Source: Hygrocybe punicea | Taxonomy: Eukaryota > Basidiomycota > Agaricomycetes > Agaricales > Hygrophoraceae | Reading direction: 5' to 3' | Length of the DNA: 64,000 bases | Assembly: GCA_963556145.1 (NCBI GenBank) | Contig: OY744465.1 | Coordinates: 1,860,001 to 1,924,000 of the forward strand | Part shown: piece after piece, positions 34,074 to 44,098 of the stretch | Numbering within the stretch: the stretch's first letter is position 1 | Layout: every line of letters starts with the position of its first letter | Made by a program: the position numbers and the translations under genes | Notes under the pieces: generated by a model | Told to the model about the DNA's origin: nothing | Databases searched by the model: none | Seen by the model: only the letters and a program-made list of their open reading frames with translations

Positions 34074-34118
34074 TAGTGTTGGGGAAGTTCGGTCTCAGAC
34101 CGACCCAAAGTCGGCTAC

Positions 34119-35066
34119 ATGGCTGACTTCGAAAGTCACCCAAAGTCACCAACCCCACCAACAACACCCCCGATATACGCCAAACGAAGACGATGGGGCA
34201 CCCGAGGTCGACAAAACGGGCGGCGGGGTACTCCCTGCCGCCCGCGTATGTTTTTTATTTTTATTTATTCGAACTTAACTAACGCATTTACAAATTACAG
34301 GTTGATGCACCACGGCCACCACCACCACCACCACCACCACCACCACGACAACGACCACGACAACGGCAACGACAACGGCGACGGTTACAACCACCGTCAA
34401 CGCCACGCCGGACGCGCCCACAGCAACGCCCACGGCCCACCCCCAGCGCCACGCCAAACGCGTTCAAAACGCGTGCCAAACGTACGTGAATGGGGTGGAG
34501 TCAACAAGGTGGAAGAGCAGCAGGGGTGGTGCATCCACCCCGCTCCTTCGTGGTATGTACCTTTATTCATTTTTTCACTGATTTATTCGTCCATTATAGA
34601 ACGCGGCACCGTACCACCACCACCACGCAACACTAACACCACCGAGGAAGGCCAACGCGGGGTCAACCCGGCCGTCGTCGTGTGTACAACGCGTATGACG
34701 CGTCCGGACACCCTCGCGAAGAGGCTCCTATGCCACCACCACCACGCGTCCGCCGAAAACAACCAAAGCGGCCCAGCCGTCGTCGCGTGCACAACGCGTA
34801 TGACGCGTGGGGCACCACCACCACCACCACCACCACCACCATCACGCGTCCACCGAAAACGGCCAACGCGGTCAACCCACATCGCATGTACAACGCGTGT
34901 GACGCGTCGGGACACCCATGGAGAAGCCCGCGTGCGGCTCAATGCCGGCGCAGGGTGTGCCAGCACCCCAGCACCCCAATCTCACCTCGCAAACAGGCTG
35001 GCCACGTCAATTGACGTGCGCAGCACTGTTGCGAGGTCAGAATGGTGCAGGGGCACTGAGCACTAG
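34119..35066 (+). other. Low-complexity read-through ORF in element A1
   Basis: The frame of 315 codons (MADFESHPKSPTPPTTPPIY...) is kept open in both A copies, with only two residue changes. It includes His-, Pro- and Arg-rich runs caused by CCA/CAC repeats and reads through both intron-like segments. No domain is recognisable. I treat it as element sequence, not as a proven gene. Confidence 0.35.
34985..35036. repeat. Symmetric 52 bp TCAATTGA motif in A1
   Basis: CCTCGCAA at the left and TTGCGAGG at the right are exact complements, both equidistant from the centre at 35010/35011. The inner 16 bp CACGTCAATTGACGTG are a perfect palindrome. The intervening arms are imperfectly complementary (ACAGGCTGGC against GCGCAGCACTGT). 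Confidence 0.8.
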
Positions 35067-35230
35067 CGGTCCACGGTTCAGACCGCGTTTGGACCGAAAC
35101 TGAACCGATGCAAACCGTTTGCATCGGTTTCGGTCTGGTTTGGGGACTTTGGGTGGAAAACCGGACCATTCGGTTTCCGGTTTGGGCAAAAAGGCCCCAA
35201 ACCGGACCAAACCGAACTTCCCCAACACTA

Positions 35231-35392
35231 GGACGCGGTTTGGAGCCGTTCAGGAAATCCGGCCAGCCTCGAAACCCTGAACCGAACCCGCGGTCCGGTT
35301 CAGCATTTGGCTGAACTTAGACTGAACCCCGGGTTCGGTTCGGGGTTTGAACCGGGTTCGGCTAGGTTCAGAACCGAACTACGGCAACACTA
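35231..35392. mobile_element. Right-end fragment of a B-type hAT element
   Basis: These 162 bp match the last 162 bp of element B (39,565-39,726) closely. They start GGACGCGGTTTGGAGCCG and end ACTACGGCAACACTA. They abut copy A1 directly. The rest of this element is missing from the window. Confidence 0.8.
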
Positions 35393-35446
35393 ATTGAGAT
35401 CCAACGGGTGGTGTGCAATATGTGTATACAGGCATGTATGGCATGT

Positions 35447-36728
35447 TTATTCATCTATTACTAACAGCTTTGGTATGTTATTTCTGGTATGGAATTCTTC
35501 TAAGGAGACTGCAAGTTCTTGGATTCGTTGCTTTTTGTAAGCTTTAGTGATATTCATGGGCAGGATTTCTTCAATGCGGCACCAGTACAAGAAGAATGCG
35601 AGTGATGTCCAACCGCCGACAGCTGCTACGATTTCTGGGGGAGTGCCAGCGAGGAGCAGTTCGGAGGCGCCACCAATGCGGAAGCTGTGTCCGAGAACAG
35701 GAGAGAGGGAGGCTGAGGGCCATATCTTGGTACAAAAAGTGAGAAAGTTGTGCTTGAGAAGGTGGGACCATTGCCCGTTCTTGTTGAGAAATGCGAAAGG
35801 GGGACATGTGCAGGTACATTGGCGTTGATGAGCAAGTGGTTCTGGAGAGCTTTTACGGGGCATAGGGGGTCATTTTGTGCTGTGAGGATGACGGTTCCTC
35901 CTTCTTCTTTGGTGGATTTGGTCCATGGGATGTGGAAGGAGGTGAAGGACGATTGGTCCAGGTTGGATTTGAAGGTGATGGTGGTGGAGCGGGGGGCATG
36001 GAATTTGGGGTTGAAGGCCGCTATGGAGGGGATGGTTGTTTCTCCAAGGCAGCGACAGCCCCAGAAAGTGGTAGTGGCGATGGCCCAGATGGCTGCATGG
36101 AGGGGGTTGGATAGGTTGAGGGCGCTTAGCAGGCAAGTTAGGTGCTCCGTGGTGACGGGGGAGAGTTTTTTCTTGCGGAAGGTAGAGCCTTCTTTGTTTG
36201 CCATGGTGCGGGCCATTTGGACCCAACACAAGTCACCATTCCAGGGGGCATCGTTGGTTTCATGCCAGGCTCTGGTGCTGGATAGCCACGATTTGATTGT
36301 GTGGCTGGAGACTTGTGCCGAGTGGACACTAATGAAGGCGAGGAGGATGTGGGAAGCGGCATGCGGTCGGATTCGGGGATGCCATGTTGGTCACAAAATT
36401 GGGTAAAACAAAGGAGGCCGGCACTGTAGGAGGTCTTTGTGGCAGGGGCAAAGGAGGCGTGGATAGTATGGAAAGTGAGCTCTGCTATATCATCGGGCAG
36501 GGATTCCCTGATGGTGTGTTGGAAGCATAAGGAGTGTGGTGTTGACCAGTAGTGCAGGTGGTCGGCCGCAGTGACATGGGGTCTAGAGGGGTTAGGGGTG
36601 ATGTTACGACCGACCTGTGGTTTGCAGGGGTTGATGATTTGAGCTGTAGAGGTGCGCGGTGGTAGATTCGGTGGGGTTGGGAGGGAGTGAGCCCGAGGGC
36701 GCGGCTGACGAGATTTGGGTTTTTTCAC
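35447..36728 (-). pseudogene. DIRS tyrosine recombinase
   Basis: Successive frames give ESLPDDIAELTFHTIHASFA (core-binding start) and TTTFWGCRCLGETTIPS with the first catalytic Arg. LGHSFRIGGASELLLAG has the HxxR pair, and VGGWTSLAFFLYWCRIEEIL has the nucleophile Tyr in FFLYW. At least two frame changes separate these blocks (near 36,140-36,230 and 35,626-35,860). The enzyme would insert circular cDNA by recombination. This copy is inactive. Confidence 0.8.
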
Positions 36729-36833
36729 CTGAGGTACCTCCTCTGCAGTTGCGACAGCACTTGCTGCCGTGGCATTCCAAGATTTATACCTGGTTTACGG
36801 GTTAATGGGGGAGGGGAGTAGTAGGGGGGGTAG

Positions 36834-37662
36834 TCATACCTGTACATGAACGAGAAAGGGGCGGAGCTCTTCAGGGAGCTGGAAAGACGAGAAAAGGCGG
36901 TTAGCCTTGGGGCCTTCAATACCGCGCGATATCAGGTCGGCTGGGTTTAGGGAGGATTCTATGTATTGGAGGGATAAGGAGATATTGGAGGTGGAGAGGA
37001 TGGAGGCGGAGCGGTGTAGTAGTTGTACCTGGGCCATCACGTGACCCAGGTCCCACGGTTGGATCTCCTTATGTAGTCATTTCCTGTTGTAGCGAGAGTC
37101 GTCCCATTCCATCATCCCATCCAGACCCCGATTCCGTAGTGATCCCTTGAGCGTCCTCGGTACCACTCCAGCGGCGGATTGACAGATTGACTTTGAAGTT
37201 GCGGCTGCGGCCCTTGTCGAAGGCGGCAATGATGCCTTGGTTGTCGGAGTGGATGAGAAGGTAGGAGTTGGATAGGTTGTGTTCTTCAATTATGTAGATG
37301 AGGAGTTTGAGGGTGACACCTTCAAGCCACCCAATATCTTTCAAGGGGTCATTCCAGTTTGGTGTGAGTTTCCAGGCGTCCCATTTGCCCTGGAAAAGGA
37401 TGCCGATGCCCCAGGAAGTGGAGGCATCTACAAAGAGGTCTATGTCAATGATAGGGCCTCTAGAGGACAGGGATCTGAAGGTGCTGGGGTGCGAGAGGGT
37501 CTCTGACCACCATTTCAGGTCGGAGATGAGGGACTTGGGTGGGAAACAGCAGGTGAAGCAGTTGCCTTTGAAGGAGGCGATGAAATTGGAAAGGGAGGTG
37601 AGCTGGGAGCGGCCGTCCAGGTAAATGAAGGCGATGTGGCAGAGGGAACCGTGTATTTTCAT
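36834..37662 (-). pseudogene. DIRS RNase H domain
   Basis: IDIDLFVDASTSWGIGILFQ and YLLIHSDNQGIIAAFDKGRS contain the Asp residues of an RNase H fold. The segment at 36,834-37,040 (IESSLNPADLISRGI) carries the NPAD/S motif that follows RNase H in this element class. Frame changes lie between them. Confidence 0.75.
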
Positions 37663-38432
37663 GACGTCTAGTATTTGGCAGCGGTTGGTTGAGAAGGATG
37701 TGATGAAGGAGGATGAGCGAAGGAGGAATTTTAGGCGTTTGGTTTCAGGGAGGGAGACTTGTTTGGATTAAATGTTCCAGAAGAAGCTGAGGTAGGTGAA
37801 TGAGGAGTCAAAGTCTTGGCCTTTGTCAGGGTGCCAGGGGATTTGTAAGGAGGCAATGCGCTGTAGGGCGCTAGCACGGTCATAGGAGTAAGTATAAGGA
37901 GGGGTGGAGCCGGTAATGGGGGTGCAGAAAACGGAGAGGTCATCTTTGTATTTATTGATGGGTCGGACACCTTCAGACATCCAGATATCGACGCCGGCAT
38001 TGGAGATCATGCCGGCATTACTGCTAGAAGAGGAGCAGCCGAAAGGGCAAACGTGGTCTGGGTAAAAGCCATCTGAGCTTTGTACTACAAACCATGGCTT
38101 GTGCTCGGGGTGGATAGGACAGGTACAGTGGAATTTGGCGATGTCGAGGGTCATTGCTTGTGTTCTGGGTGGAGCGTTGGCGATCTATGGGTAGGGTAAG
38201 CACCGAAATGGGTGACGAAAGAAGGGGACCCCGAATGGGTGGTATAGCCCGAATAAGCGGCATTGAAGCCAAAATAGGCAGGATTTGGTGCCAGGATGGG
38301 CAATGGGTGTGTACCCTAATGGGTATGGGGGAGGCAGTAAGGGAGGGGACTCACAATTTCAGAAATTTCGGCCGTGGAGGCGAAACGAGTGGGGAATTTG
38401 GAGTTATCGACGAAATGGTTGGTGGATGGGTG

Positions 38433-39726
38433 TAGTGTTGCCGAAGTTCAGTTCGGTCCGGTTCCGAGCCTTTTTGGCGGAACCGCGAACTGAACTTCGG
38501 GTCCGGTTTGGCGCATGGCCAAACCTGGACCCGGACGGCATTGAACCGTTTCTCCGCGTTCGGTCTGGGTTCAGACGCGGTCTGAACCCCGGACCAAGGT
38601 GGGCTCACCCCATGAGCTCCGTTCTCCTCGCGAATGGCAGGCACGTATCAATTGATACGGCGCTACACTTCGCAAGGTAGTTGGGCTGCGGGGGAGCCGT
38701 CCGGCGCTGCTGCTGCCGCTGCCACTGCTGCTGTTGCTGCCGCTGCCGGCGCTGCTGCTGCTGCCGTGGCCATTGCTGCTGCCACTGCTGCTGCTGCTGT
38801 TGTGGCCGTTGCCGTTGCCACTGCCGCTGCTGCTGCTGCTGCTGCTGCTGCTGCCGCCACCGTTGCTGCTACTGCTGCTGCCGCCACCGTTGCTGCTGTC
38901 GCTGCTGCTGTTGCCGTTGCTGCTGCCGGCATTGCTGCTGCTGCTGCTGCTGGCCGTCGTGGTTGTTGTTGCCGTTGTTGTTGCCGCCGCCGGTGGTGGT
39001 GGTGTTGCGGCTGTCCCGCGTCCATTGGCGTTGGATGGCTTGATGCAGCAGCTGCTGCTGCTGTTGCCGGCGTTGCTGCTGCCGGCGTTGCTGCTACCGG
39101 CATTGCTGCTGCTGCTGTTGCTGTTGCCGCTGCCGCTGTCACTGCTGCTGCTGCCGTTGCTGCCGGCGCTGCCACTGGCCGTTGCCGTCGTCGTTGCCTG
39201 GTTGCCACCGCTGGTGGTGGTGGTGGTGGTGGTGGTGGTGGTGGTGGTGGTTTTGCGGCTGTCCCGCGTCCGTTGGCATTGCGTTGGCATTGGGATCCAT
39301 TTTGTGCCGCGGTGGTGTGCTCGCGATGTGGTCGCGGTCGAGTTTCCTGTAACAGATAACATTAGTAAAGTTAAAATAATTGAAGAGACTTACCTGTGTC
39401 CATGAACGCGACATTGTGTCGCGTTCATTGGCCTTGCGTTGTTGTTGTTGGTGAAGAAACCTTCTTGTAATGGTCACATGATCCCGTTGAAGATGAAAAA
39501 GTAAGTAAAGAAATACGAAAAACAAATGAAATAAATACCATAAAAATATCCGTGTTCGCGGTTTGGACGCGGTTTGGAGCCGTTCAGGAAATCTGGCCGG
39601 CCTCGAAACCCTGAACCGAACCTGTGGTCCGGTTCAGCATTTGGCTGAACTTGGACTGAACCTAGGGTTCGGTTCGGGGTTTGAACCGGGTTCGGCTAGG
39701 TTCGGAACCGAACTACGGCAACACTA
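38433..39726. mobile_element. hAT-type non-autonomous element B, 1,294 bp
   Basis: The ends are TAGTGTTGCCGAAGTTCAGT at 38433 and the complement ending ACGGCAACACTA at 39726. The target duplication GATGGGTG is exact (38425-38432 and 39727-39734). Both ends have arrays of GGTTCGG/CCGAACC words. The interior holds several hundred bp of CTG/CCG/GGT triplet repeats. These read as Ser/Asn/Gly-, Ala- or Leu-rich frames on either strand. On the minus strand a clean intron (GTAAGTCT ... TTACTAAT ... TGTTACAG, about 39,347-39,393) separates an upstream segment from the triplet block. No transposase is encoded. Confidence 0.9.
38626..38677. repeat. Symmetric 52 bp TCAATTGA motif in B
   Basis: It begins CCTCGCGAA and ends TTCGCAAGG around GTATCAATTGATAC. 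Length and centring are the same as in A1 and A2, although the surrounding sequence differs. Confidence 0.78.
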
Positions 39727-40217
39727 GATGGGTGTAGGCAATCACCTTTGGACAGATGACAACATATTCTGAGTTTGTCAGGGAGGCCATCCAGCTGCGG
39801 TTGGGAATCGACGATAATCGGGGAGGATTGGAAAGGACCTTTGAGGATTTGTTCCATCTCTTTGGGGGAGAAGGGGCCACTCATGCACTGGGATTTGACT
39901 TCTTCTACAAGGTAATCTTCGATGTAGTCTGCGTGGAGGGCAGAGGGGTGATTCGGGAAGATTACTGTTTCTTTGAGAGGTGGAAACTCCCCCATTGGGA
40001 AGCCGGATCTGAGGTTGCGGACTAGGAAAGGATATTTGTCGGAGAGGCCATGTTTATCTAGGAAGAAGGTGAAGGCGTCTGCAGAGTATGGCATTAGGAT
40101 GTGAGAGAAGATGGCATTGTGGGAAGGAGAACGGGGCAGCGGGGAATGCAGGGGGTCATGTCTAGGAGGAAGTCGTGTTTGGGGTCATGGAAATCGAGGA
40201 GGTTGAGAGTCGTGATG

Positions 40218-41679
40218 TCAGAGTTTCTTGGGGGGTTCTTTGCAGCAGCTCCAGGAGAAGGAGGAGTTGTTTTTGTCTCCACTGAAGGTGCAGTGGTGTG
40301 TGCGTTTTTCTCCGTGGGTGCAAGCCGCGGCCTCACCTTTAAAGTTCCAGATTCTGCAGAGGATGGAAGCACCTCTAATGGCGATAATATCATTGTCGCA
40401 GATACAGGAGTAGAGGGCAGAGCCATCTTCAAAGGAAGTAGCAGTGCAATTCGGGAAGAAATGGCCCCTGCGACAACAGATGAGGCAGACGGTGGTTGAG
40501 GGGTTGCCGCTGCTGCCTTTGCGAAAGGGGTGGGAGGGACGGGAGGAGCCTGAGGTGACAGGACGTTCTGGGAGCAGGGTTTTGTGGAGGAAGGTAGAAG
40601 GGCGCCAGGAGGGAATAGAGAAGGTGGAGGGGTGTTCAGATTTCTTGATGATGAAGAGCATTTTTTGCTTTTCATATTCTTTGTCATAGAAGTTAGCTGA
40701 GTATGTGAAGGGGAGAGAGTTATAATCTTTTCTCATATGGATGTCGAGTTCAAGGATGGCAGGGAAATATTCCACTGCATCTTTGCGACTCTCGAAAAAA
40801 CCGAAGTGGGAGTCCCAGCATGCGTACCTAAGTGCCTTCTGAGCCGTCTTTACCGGTGAGGGAGGCAAAGCGCATGTAATTGCGCGAGGCTTCGATCCAT
40901 GCCTGGTGGGATAGGTCTGTTTCTTTGCCGTATTTTGTCTCGAAGGCCTCGATGTCGAGGACTTGTGGGGATTTGGCACCAGGTTTGATGGGGTTGATTT
41001 TCCTAAGGGTTAAGGTACTGGAGTCATGGTTAATGGCATGGAGAGAGGCATTGGTAAAAAGAGAGAGAGGTGAGTAAACGTGGTATGTAGAGAGGTCATA
41101 ATGAATTTGGTGGAAGCCCAAGGTTGTGGGGATGCTGGGGATGATCTCTACTTTGCCTTCTGTATCTCTGTGTTGTTTTTTGGTTTTCTTGGGGGGGGAA
41201 TCATCGAGGTCGGAATCCATACGACATTTGAGGAAAGCGGAAAAAAGTTCTTTAGAAACGGGGGAAAAGAGGGAAAGGGAGTTTTGAAGGGAGGAGGAAG
41301 GGGTGGGTGATTCTATGGTATCAGGAATAGTGATAAGAGAAGAATTTTGGGAAATGGGGAGGGAAGGGGAGTCGGGATTGGCAAGAATGTATGCGCATTT
41401 CAAGTCTCGTTCATTATTGCAGTCTGATTTTTCTTTGTTAATTGTGAGTTTTCGGAGGCAAGGGTGTTTCTTTAGGCATGCTGAGATGAAGGAATTAAGG
41501 TGGGTTTTTGGAGTATGAGTGGGAGTGGAAGGAGGAGAAGGAGTGGGAGTGTCATTGCGAGGTGGAACTGTATTACTGGTGGAAGGAACGGAGGCTGTCA
41601 TGGGGGTGAAAAAAAAGGGGGAATGGGAGAAGGAAAGGTAGAGGATTATGGGGTATGAAGTACTAGGAAGTATATTCAC
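40218..41679 (-). pseudogene. DIRS gag-like protein
   Basis: The first frame starts MNILPSTSYPIILYLSFSHS or the downstream MTASVPSTSNTVPPRNDTPT and runs to ...QAWIEASRNYMRFASLTGK. A one-base shift near 40,855 is needed to continue AQKALRYACWDSHFGFFESR. A CCHC-like knuckle (CLICCRRGHFFPNC) and a second Cys/His cluster precede the stop at 40218. This pattern is common for the first ORF of agaricomycete DIRS elements. Confidence 0.65.
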
Positions 41680-41879
41680 AAAAGAAGAGAAAAAATGGTG
41701 AGCGAGTCAAGACGTGCAGTGATGATGCGGAGGTGGAAGAAAGAGATAAGGTTTTCCAATTTGAGTTTGGTCGGTTATACAAATCGGAGGGTGGACTTTC
41801 ACCGGCAGCTTCCTTTAGCATATCCTTAGATAGCTTTATGGCTGCGCTTATAGTTATCACGGATTAAAGCTTATAGGAA

Positions 41880-42130
41880 AGTAATCACCTGTACCACCCT
41901 ATTACCTACGTATATAAGCCTAATCAGATGAGTCATGCACTCAGCCTTGTTAGGCTTGAGTTCTTTAGAATCCTGACTCCAGCAATAGCTCCACAAATAA
42001 TCCAGACTTAAAGTACCTTCATCTATTTAGGCAACCCTCGACTCCAGCAATAGTCCTACGGTGAATCCGAATCAGTCCTTTATCTTTATCTAAGTCACGT
42101 TCCATTTAATCTTATCGTTACACTGGTGTT
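41880..42130. repeat. LTR-like fragment with TATA box and internal direct repeat
   Basis: TATATAAG near 41,921 is followed by a CT-rich leader. GACTCCAGCAATAG occurs twice (about 41,982 and 42,048). The look is that of the U3-R-U5 part of an LTR, but I cannot identify terminal TG/CA ends or a target duplication. Confidence 0.3.
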
Positions 42131-44098
42131 CGATTGGTCATCCCAAATCAGCCATGTGACCTGAGAGGCTGAGGCGGTGTAGATGTGGCTTCGGGGTGGC
42201 TTCAGAACTATAAAAGAGATCCTAACCTAGGGGTGTCAGCGTGAAAGTGACAGTGGATAATCAGTGTCGGGGATAGTGGTAAAAGTATAGTAAAAATAAA
42301 GCCGCCATATAAAACTAAGAAAACAAACAAACAACAATAATCTGGACTGAAAACGGACAAATAACAATGAACCCGACGATGTCGGGTATGGCGGGTCGGG
42401 TCAGGTTGGGTCGGGTCGGGTTGGAAACGATGAAGAAAAGATAGGAACTGAGCAAAGATCAATGAGGTCAACTACAAAAGTCTAAGGGTGTATAAGGACA
42501 AGTATTTGAAGTGATTAAAAGGTGATTCTGACTATAGGGAAACGGGGACTAAGGGTATCTTTTTTTGTACAGTCGTCGGGGACCGTTTTTATAGTACATG
42601 AGTGGTAGTCTACTTTTGGTCATGTCTATTTCGGCCGATGGAAACTACAAAGGGGATTTGGAATGGGGATGTGGAAAGGGGGGTTGCAATGCGACTGAGA
42701 CAGGAAAATGGAGGGGAAAGCAAATAACCAAGAAAAAGATGTAAAACCTCAACTTTATCTCCAAAAGGACAAGGGGACACATATATTGGGAAAGTCCGAT
42801 GTCGGGAATCGAGTCCGATGAGATCCATGCACTAGAATTGAAACTCCGAGGCATTTGAGCCTACCGGATTTGGTCTGAAAGCGGCCATCACAAAGCGGCA
42901 TGTGTTGGGTTACATCGGTCATGTCGGGTCACGTCACATCATGTCACGTTGGGTATATGTTGGGTTACGTTGGGTTCAAATGCAAGTTGAATGGTGGCAT
43001 CGGGTTGGTCCGGATTCGTGATATATCGATGATACGGACTCAGAGGAACGTCAACCCTCTACAGCGGGCCAGATCCAGCCATGCTGCCATACAAAAAAGG
43101 CAGCGTCTCTCTGATATCCAGGGTTTGCCACACAGCATTGACATGAAAGTTCTATGTAGATTTGATATAGCACTTTATGGAACACCAAATCGGGTTCATG
43201 GGAATAGGAATAGACAACAAATGTTATTATTGCACAATTTCTAGTACTACAGGCCAGCTACACTAATTCTCCTCCTGCTCTGGCGGTACTCAGCTCATCA
43301 TCCTCTGTGTTAAAAGAAGTCAATCAGTGTAGAAGAGTATAGGAAAATAGTAAAAGGGGATGTACTTGCCATTCTTTATCCTGGTAGTGTAGAGGAATGG
43401 TGGAGAGATGACGTGGTTGAGAATAAGTTGAACATGGCGAAGGTTCAAAATTTGGGCTCGGAGTTGTGACGGAGTTTGAATATATCACCTTGTTTTGCCA
43501 AGTCCTTCCACAATTTTCACTAAGTCCTTCCATGACATCAAATATACATGGAATTGATGTTGACCTGACATTGAGCTGTCAGTGATCGGTCCAGCCCAAG
43601 ATTTGGCGCTGGGCCATACTTAAATTTGATCAAAATTATATAAGTAAAGAAGTCAATCTGTGATGACCATGAATACAATGTCATTTTCATCACCTTCTAT
43701 CCACTGCCGAATTTAGATTGGGTTTGCAGCGGGATCAGAAATAAATTTCATCTATTTCTAGTGCTGCCTTTTTTAGGTCCCAGGGACGCTGTGAGCCAAA
43801 CGGCGGTGTACCCATCTTATCAATATCTTCCCACATAGGATTATTAAGCCTTCCGAGCTTTTGTGCCGCAGACTCCCGGGCCCGCTATGCTCGATGTATC
43901 CCAAGGTTTCTCGAACTGCTGGCATATCCAAAAGAGCTACCATTGTGACGGCGGTAAATGGGAGGCAACATCGCACGGTTTACAAGGCTGGAAGTCAAGC
44001 TAAACAGGTGAATGCTCAAGCAGCGCAGTGATATTCAGCCCTTGCAGGTATGTTTAGTTCAATGCACTTGCATAAACTGACATTGTTGGCTATTAGAG
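42131..44098. other. Non-coding region with GGGTY-type tandem words
   Basis: No gene is recognised before the KDZ remnant. At 42,384-42,423 GGGTCGGGT/GGTTGGGTC words repeat in tandem. A second, looser cluster of GTTGGGTTACGT words lies at 42,903-42,979. A run TTTGGGCTCGGAGTTGTGAC near 43,449 also occurs at about 21,404 beside the RCF1 pseudogene. Confidence 0.4.

Larger units (their letters stand above)
34074..35230. mobile_element. hAT-type non-autonomous element, copy A1, 1,157 bp
   Basis: The ends are TAGTGTTGGGGAAGTTCGGT at 34074 and its complement ending CCCCAACACTA at 35230. Near the right end lie dense GGTTTCGG/CCGAACC words. The sequence is almost identical to copy A2 (52,927-54,232) except for an internal deletion of about 150 bp near the left end (junction at about 34,113, inside a shared CCAAA). 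Two textbook introns can be drawn on the plus strand (34,246-34,301 with branch TAACTAAC; 34,551-34,599). The flanks (ATCAGGAC and GGACGCGG) do not match, so no target duplication is present here. Confidence 0.85.
37768..40094 (-). pseudogene. DIRS reverse transcriptase, split by element B
   Basis: The N-terminal part (39,727-40,094) reads DYIEDYLVEEVKSQCMSGPF and PDKLRICCHLSKGDCLHPS. After element B the frame resumes as HPSTNHFVDNSKFPTRF. The palm follows: MTLDIAKFHCTCPIHPEHKP, FPFGCSSSSSNAG-like sequence, and NKYKDDLSVF as the YxDD box. The perfect 8 bp duplication around B shows that it inserted into an otherwise recognisable RT. Confidence 0.78.
35447..41679 (-). mobile_element. DIRS-type retrotransposon (tyrosine recombinase), broken
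   Basis: On the minus strand the order is gag, reverse transcriptase, RNase H, tyrosine recombinase, the order of DIRS elements. There is no DDE integrase or protease. Frameshifts occur in every module, and a B-type hAT element splits the RT. I could not define the split direct or inverted terminal repeats expected for DIRS, so the limits given are those of the coding part. Confidence 0.8.

Noticed and set aside
38571..39405. Long open frames on both strands (up to 263 codons) rich in Ala, Leu, Cys or Ser/Gly/Asn
   Set aside because: They arise from CTG/CCG/GGT triplet repeats inside element B. Every frame is open because triplet repeats lack stops.
35447..41679. Plus-strand frames across the DIRS element as genes
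   Set aside because: They are antisense shadows. All recognisable domains lie on the minus strand.
42380..42980. GGGTCGGGTTGGG-like tandem words as telomeric repeats
   Set aside because: The unit is irregular and is not TTAGGG. It is internal and short.
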